A DNA stretch of 17,466 nt from JAENWH01 sp038248745 (lineage in GTDB: Bacteria > Bacillota > Clostridia > Peptostreptococcales > Anaerovoracaceae): NCBI GenBank assembly GCA_038248745.1, contig JBBRXC010000024.1:1-17466 (forward strand), read 5' to 3'. This document shows, piece by piece, positions 15,467 through 17,466 of the stretch. How positions within the stretch are numbered: position 1 is the stretch's first letter; each line of letters begins with the position of its first letter. Position numbers and translations under genes: made by a program. Under the pieces are notes generated by a model. It had not been told where the DNA came from. It made no database searches and was given only the letters and a program-made list of their open reading frames with translations.

Positions 15467-16180
15467 TTAAAAGAATAACCCAAGGATAAAATTATACAAA
15501 AAACTAACAGCTGGGTTTAATACAATATCAACTATATTTAAGAGCAACAATAGCATTAATATAACAAATCCCTTATCATACACCTTATAATAAAAGGCTG
15601 TATTTTTTAAATTAAATATCTGAGTAACGATGCCAAACCCGTCCAATGGCGGTACAGGCAATAAATTAAAGACCATAAGAACAATATTGATCATAATTGC
15701 ATAACTTATAATATCAGCAACTACACCGCCCATATAGGTATTGACAAAAGTGTATCCATAGACCACAAGTAATTTAAGTATCCCCGCAAACACAACAGCT
15801 AGAATAAAGTTTATTGTGATACCGGCAATTCCCACAAGGAACTCATCTCTCCTTGGATTTTTAAAATTACCCGGGTTTATCTGAACTGGTCTACCCCAAC
15901 CAAATCCTACAAACATTAAAGCGATAAATCCTATTGGATCAATATGTGCTAAAGGGCTGACTGTCACTCTGCCTTGAAGGTGTGGCGTAGGGTCTCCCAA
16001 TTTATAAGCGACAATTGCATGACCAAACTCATGAAAAGAAAGGCCTATCACTATACCTGGTAACATAAGTGCTATTCCCATTGCCCACTTTACCGGATCA
16101 TCAAATCTCCCATTTACAACCCCCATCACCCCCATAATTATCAGTAAAATTAATGCAGGTGAATTAAAAAATCTTTTCAT
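15467..16180 (-). CDS. Site-2 protease family (peptidase M50) membrane protein
   Basis: A 237-residue polytopic membrane protein. The zinc protease motif HEFGH (50-54) lies in a hydrophobic segment, and NLLPVPPLDG (172-181) supplies the third zinc ligand, D180. This is the compact M50 form without the PDZ domain found in RseP. Such proteins cut membrane-embedded substrates; in Firmicutes many are of unknown target. About six hydrophobic segments are visible. The ATG at 16180 has a modest AGGGG site eleven bases upstream. It sits 52 bases downstream of glyA on the same strand with no terminator between, so co-transcription is likely, although no functional link to glycine metabolism is evident. 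All active-site residues are present, so a working protease is expected. Confidence 0.88.
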   Translation of the reverse strand: MKRFFNSPALILLIIMGVMGVVNGRFDDPVKWAMGIALMLPGIVIGLSFHEFGHAIVAYKLGDPTPHLQGRVTVSPLAHIDPIGFIALMFVGFGWGRPVQINPGNFKNPRRDEFLVGIAGITINFILAVVFAGILKLLVVYGYTFVNTYMGGVVADIISYAIMINIVLMVFNLLPVPPLDGFGIVTQIFNLKNTAFYYKVYDKGFVILMLLLLLNIVDIVLNPAVSFLYNFILGLFF

Positions 16181-16232
16181 TGTTCATTTTCCCCTATTAT
16201 ATCTCTCTTGATCCAACTTCCCCCTTTTATCT

Positions 16233-17466
16233 TTAATACAGTGGAAATCTTTCGCAAAGTTCTTTTACAATTGCCTTTGCCTCTTCTTTTTTTTCTTCAC
16301 TTTCTGGATTATCCAAAACCAAGGCAATGGCTTCAGCAACTTTTATGATTTCAGCTTCTTTAAAACCTCTTGTCGTCATAGCCGGTGTCCCCAGCCTGAT
16401 TCCAGCGGTAACATTCGGACCATACGGATCATTAGGTACAGTGTTTTTATTGGTAGTAATATTCGCTTCATCTAGCAGCAGTTCTGCGTCTTTTCCTGTA
16501 ATACCCTTATTGGTCAGATTAAGCAATACTAGATGGTTATCTGTACCTCCAGAAACCAATTTAAAATCTCTATTCATTAATTCCTGCGCAAGCACTTTTG
16601 CATTTGCGACAACTTGCTTCTGGTATTCAATAAAGGACGGTTCCATCGCTTCTTTAAAGCATACTGCTTTTCCCGCAATAATATGCATTAGCGGTCCTCC
16701 CTGGATGCCCGGAAAAATTGCTTTGTTCAATTTCGCGCCATACTCCGCTTTTGCTAAAATCGCGCCTCCTCTTGGTCCTCTTAAGGTTTTATGTGTTGTG
16801 GTTGTTACAACATCAGCATACTCCATAGGATTTGGATGGACACCTGCAGCAACAAGCCCTGCAAAATGAGCCATGTCAACCATAAGTATGGCGCCAACTT
16901 CATCTGCAATTTCTCTAAATTTTTTCGCATCGATTATTCTTGGATAAGCACTAGCACCTGCAACGATCATTTTAGGTTTAAACTCATTTGCTAATCTCCT
17001 GACTTCATCAAAATCAATGGTTTCTGTCTCAGGGTCTAAACCATATGGAATAAAATTAAAATATTTTCCTGAAATATTTACTTTACTTCCATGTGTCAAA
17101 TGTCCTCCACTAGAAAGATCCATACCAAGAACAGTATCTCCAGGTGTTAATAAGGCAAAATATACCCCTATATTTGCACTGGAGCCAGAATGAGGTTGAA
17201 CATTGGCATATTCCGCGCCAAACAGTTTTTTCATTCTATCAATGGCCAGCGTTTCTACTTCGTCAACATGCTCACATCCACCATAATACCTTTTCCCAGG
17301 GTATCCTTCAGCATATTTATTTGTCATCTCGCTTCCGCAAGCTTCCATAACCGCCTTGCTGGTAAAATTTTCGGAAGCGATCATTTCTAGTTTATTTTCC
17401 TGTCTACTTATTTCACGTCTGATTATATTACTTACTTCCTGATCAGTCTTATCCAGATTATTAAAA
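16233..17466 (-). CDS. glyA: Serine hydroxymethyltransferase, 5' end cut by window edge
   Basis: The visible 410 codons encode nearly all of GlyA, which converts serine and tetrahydrofolate to glycine and 5,10-methylene-tetrahydrofolate in the cytoplasm with pyridoxal phosphate. Clear marks: IASENF near the N-terminus, NKYAEGYPGKRYYGGCEH, the DMAHFAGLVAAG segment, and TTTTHKTLRGPRGG with the PLP-binding lysine. The reading frame stays open upstream of the internal ATG at 17384 through RREISRQENKLE to the last base, matching the usual SHMT N-terminus. The true start therefore lies a few codons outside the window (B. subtilis GlyA has 415 residues). It is the upstream neighbour of the M50 gene. 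In an anaerobe with Stn it would feed one-carbon units to the folate pool. Promoter not visible. Confidence 0.97.
   Translation of the reverse strand, partial: FNNLDKTDQEVSNIIRREISRQENKLEMIASENFTSKAVMEACGSEMTNKYAEGYPGKRYYGGCEHVDEVETLAIDRMKKLFGAEYANVQPHSGSSANIGVYFALLTPGDTVLGMDLSSGGHLTHGSKVNISGKYFNFIPYGLDPETETIDFDEVRRLANEFKPKMIVAGASAYPRIIDAKKFREIADEVGAILMVDMAHFAGLVAAGVHPNPMEYADVVTTTTHKTLRGPRGGAILAKAEYGAKLNKAIFPGIQGGPLMHIIAGKAVCFKEAMEPSFIEYQKQVVANAKVLAQELMNRDFKLVSGGTDNHLVLLNLTNKGITGKDAELLLDEANITTNKNTVPNDPYGPNVTAGIRLGTPAMTTRGFKEAEIIKVAEAIALVLDNPESEEKKEEAKAIVKELCERFPLY

Overview
The window looks like a piece of a low-GC, Gram-positive anaerobe of the Clostridia. Reasons: AT-rich intergenic DNA, strong AGGAGG-type ribosome binding sites, TTG starts, sigma-A type promoters, and a flavin-based electron-bifurcation operon typical of anaerobes that balance NADH, NADPH and ferredoxin. 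The genus cannot be fixed from this sequence; acetogenic or related Clostridia fit best. I see no insertion sequence, prophage or CRISPR array.

Left end (1-873): a palindrome, a tRNA T-arm-like fragment, a bidirectional terminator and a minus-strand tRNA-Gly(CCC) with its own promoter, followed by a small VOC/glyoxalase-fold gene that has lost most of the glyoxalase I metal ligands.

Centre-left (about 906-6877): the most interesting unit, a three-gene minus-strand operon with promoter and terminator. It encodes a NuoE/HydC-like subunit, a NuoF/HydB-like subunit and a 1166-residue fusion. The fusion joins a NuoG-type Fe-S N-terminus, a GltD/NfnB-like NADPH-FAD module, a double [4Fe-4S] ferredoxin and a degenerate formate-dehydrogenase-like domain. 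This layout matches the Sporomusa-type transhydrogenase StnABC, which couples NADH, NADPH and ferredoxin by electron bifurcation. The family is already described, so it is not new, but the architecture is remarkable and some details deserve a look.

Centre (6976-11394): a minus-strand series comEC, holA and an EamA-family transporter, driven by a good promoter upstream of comEC. comEC-holA is a common clostridial pair (DNA uptake channel and DNA polymerase III delta subunit).

Right (11418-15438): a divergent plus-strand operon with an extended -10 promoter encodes a large class A penicillin-binding protein with an unusual 150-residue charged cytoplasmic N-terminus, followed 13 bases later by maf (nucleotide pyrophosphatase). 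It ends in a hairpin that begins inside maf.

Right end (15467-17466): converging on maf, a minus-strand site-2-protease-family gene lies downstream of glyA (serine hydroxymethyltransferase), whose start codon falls just outside the window. No gene-free stretch exceeds about 225 bases.
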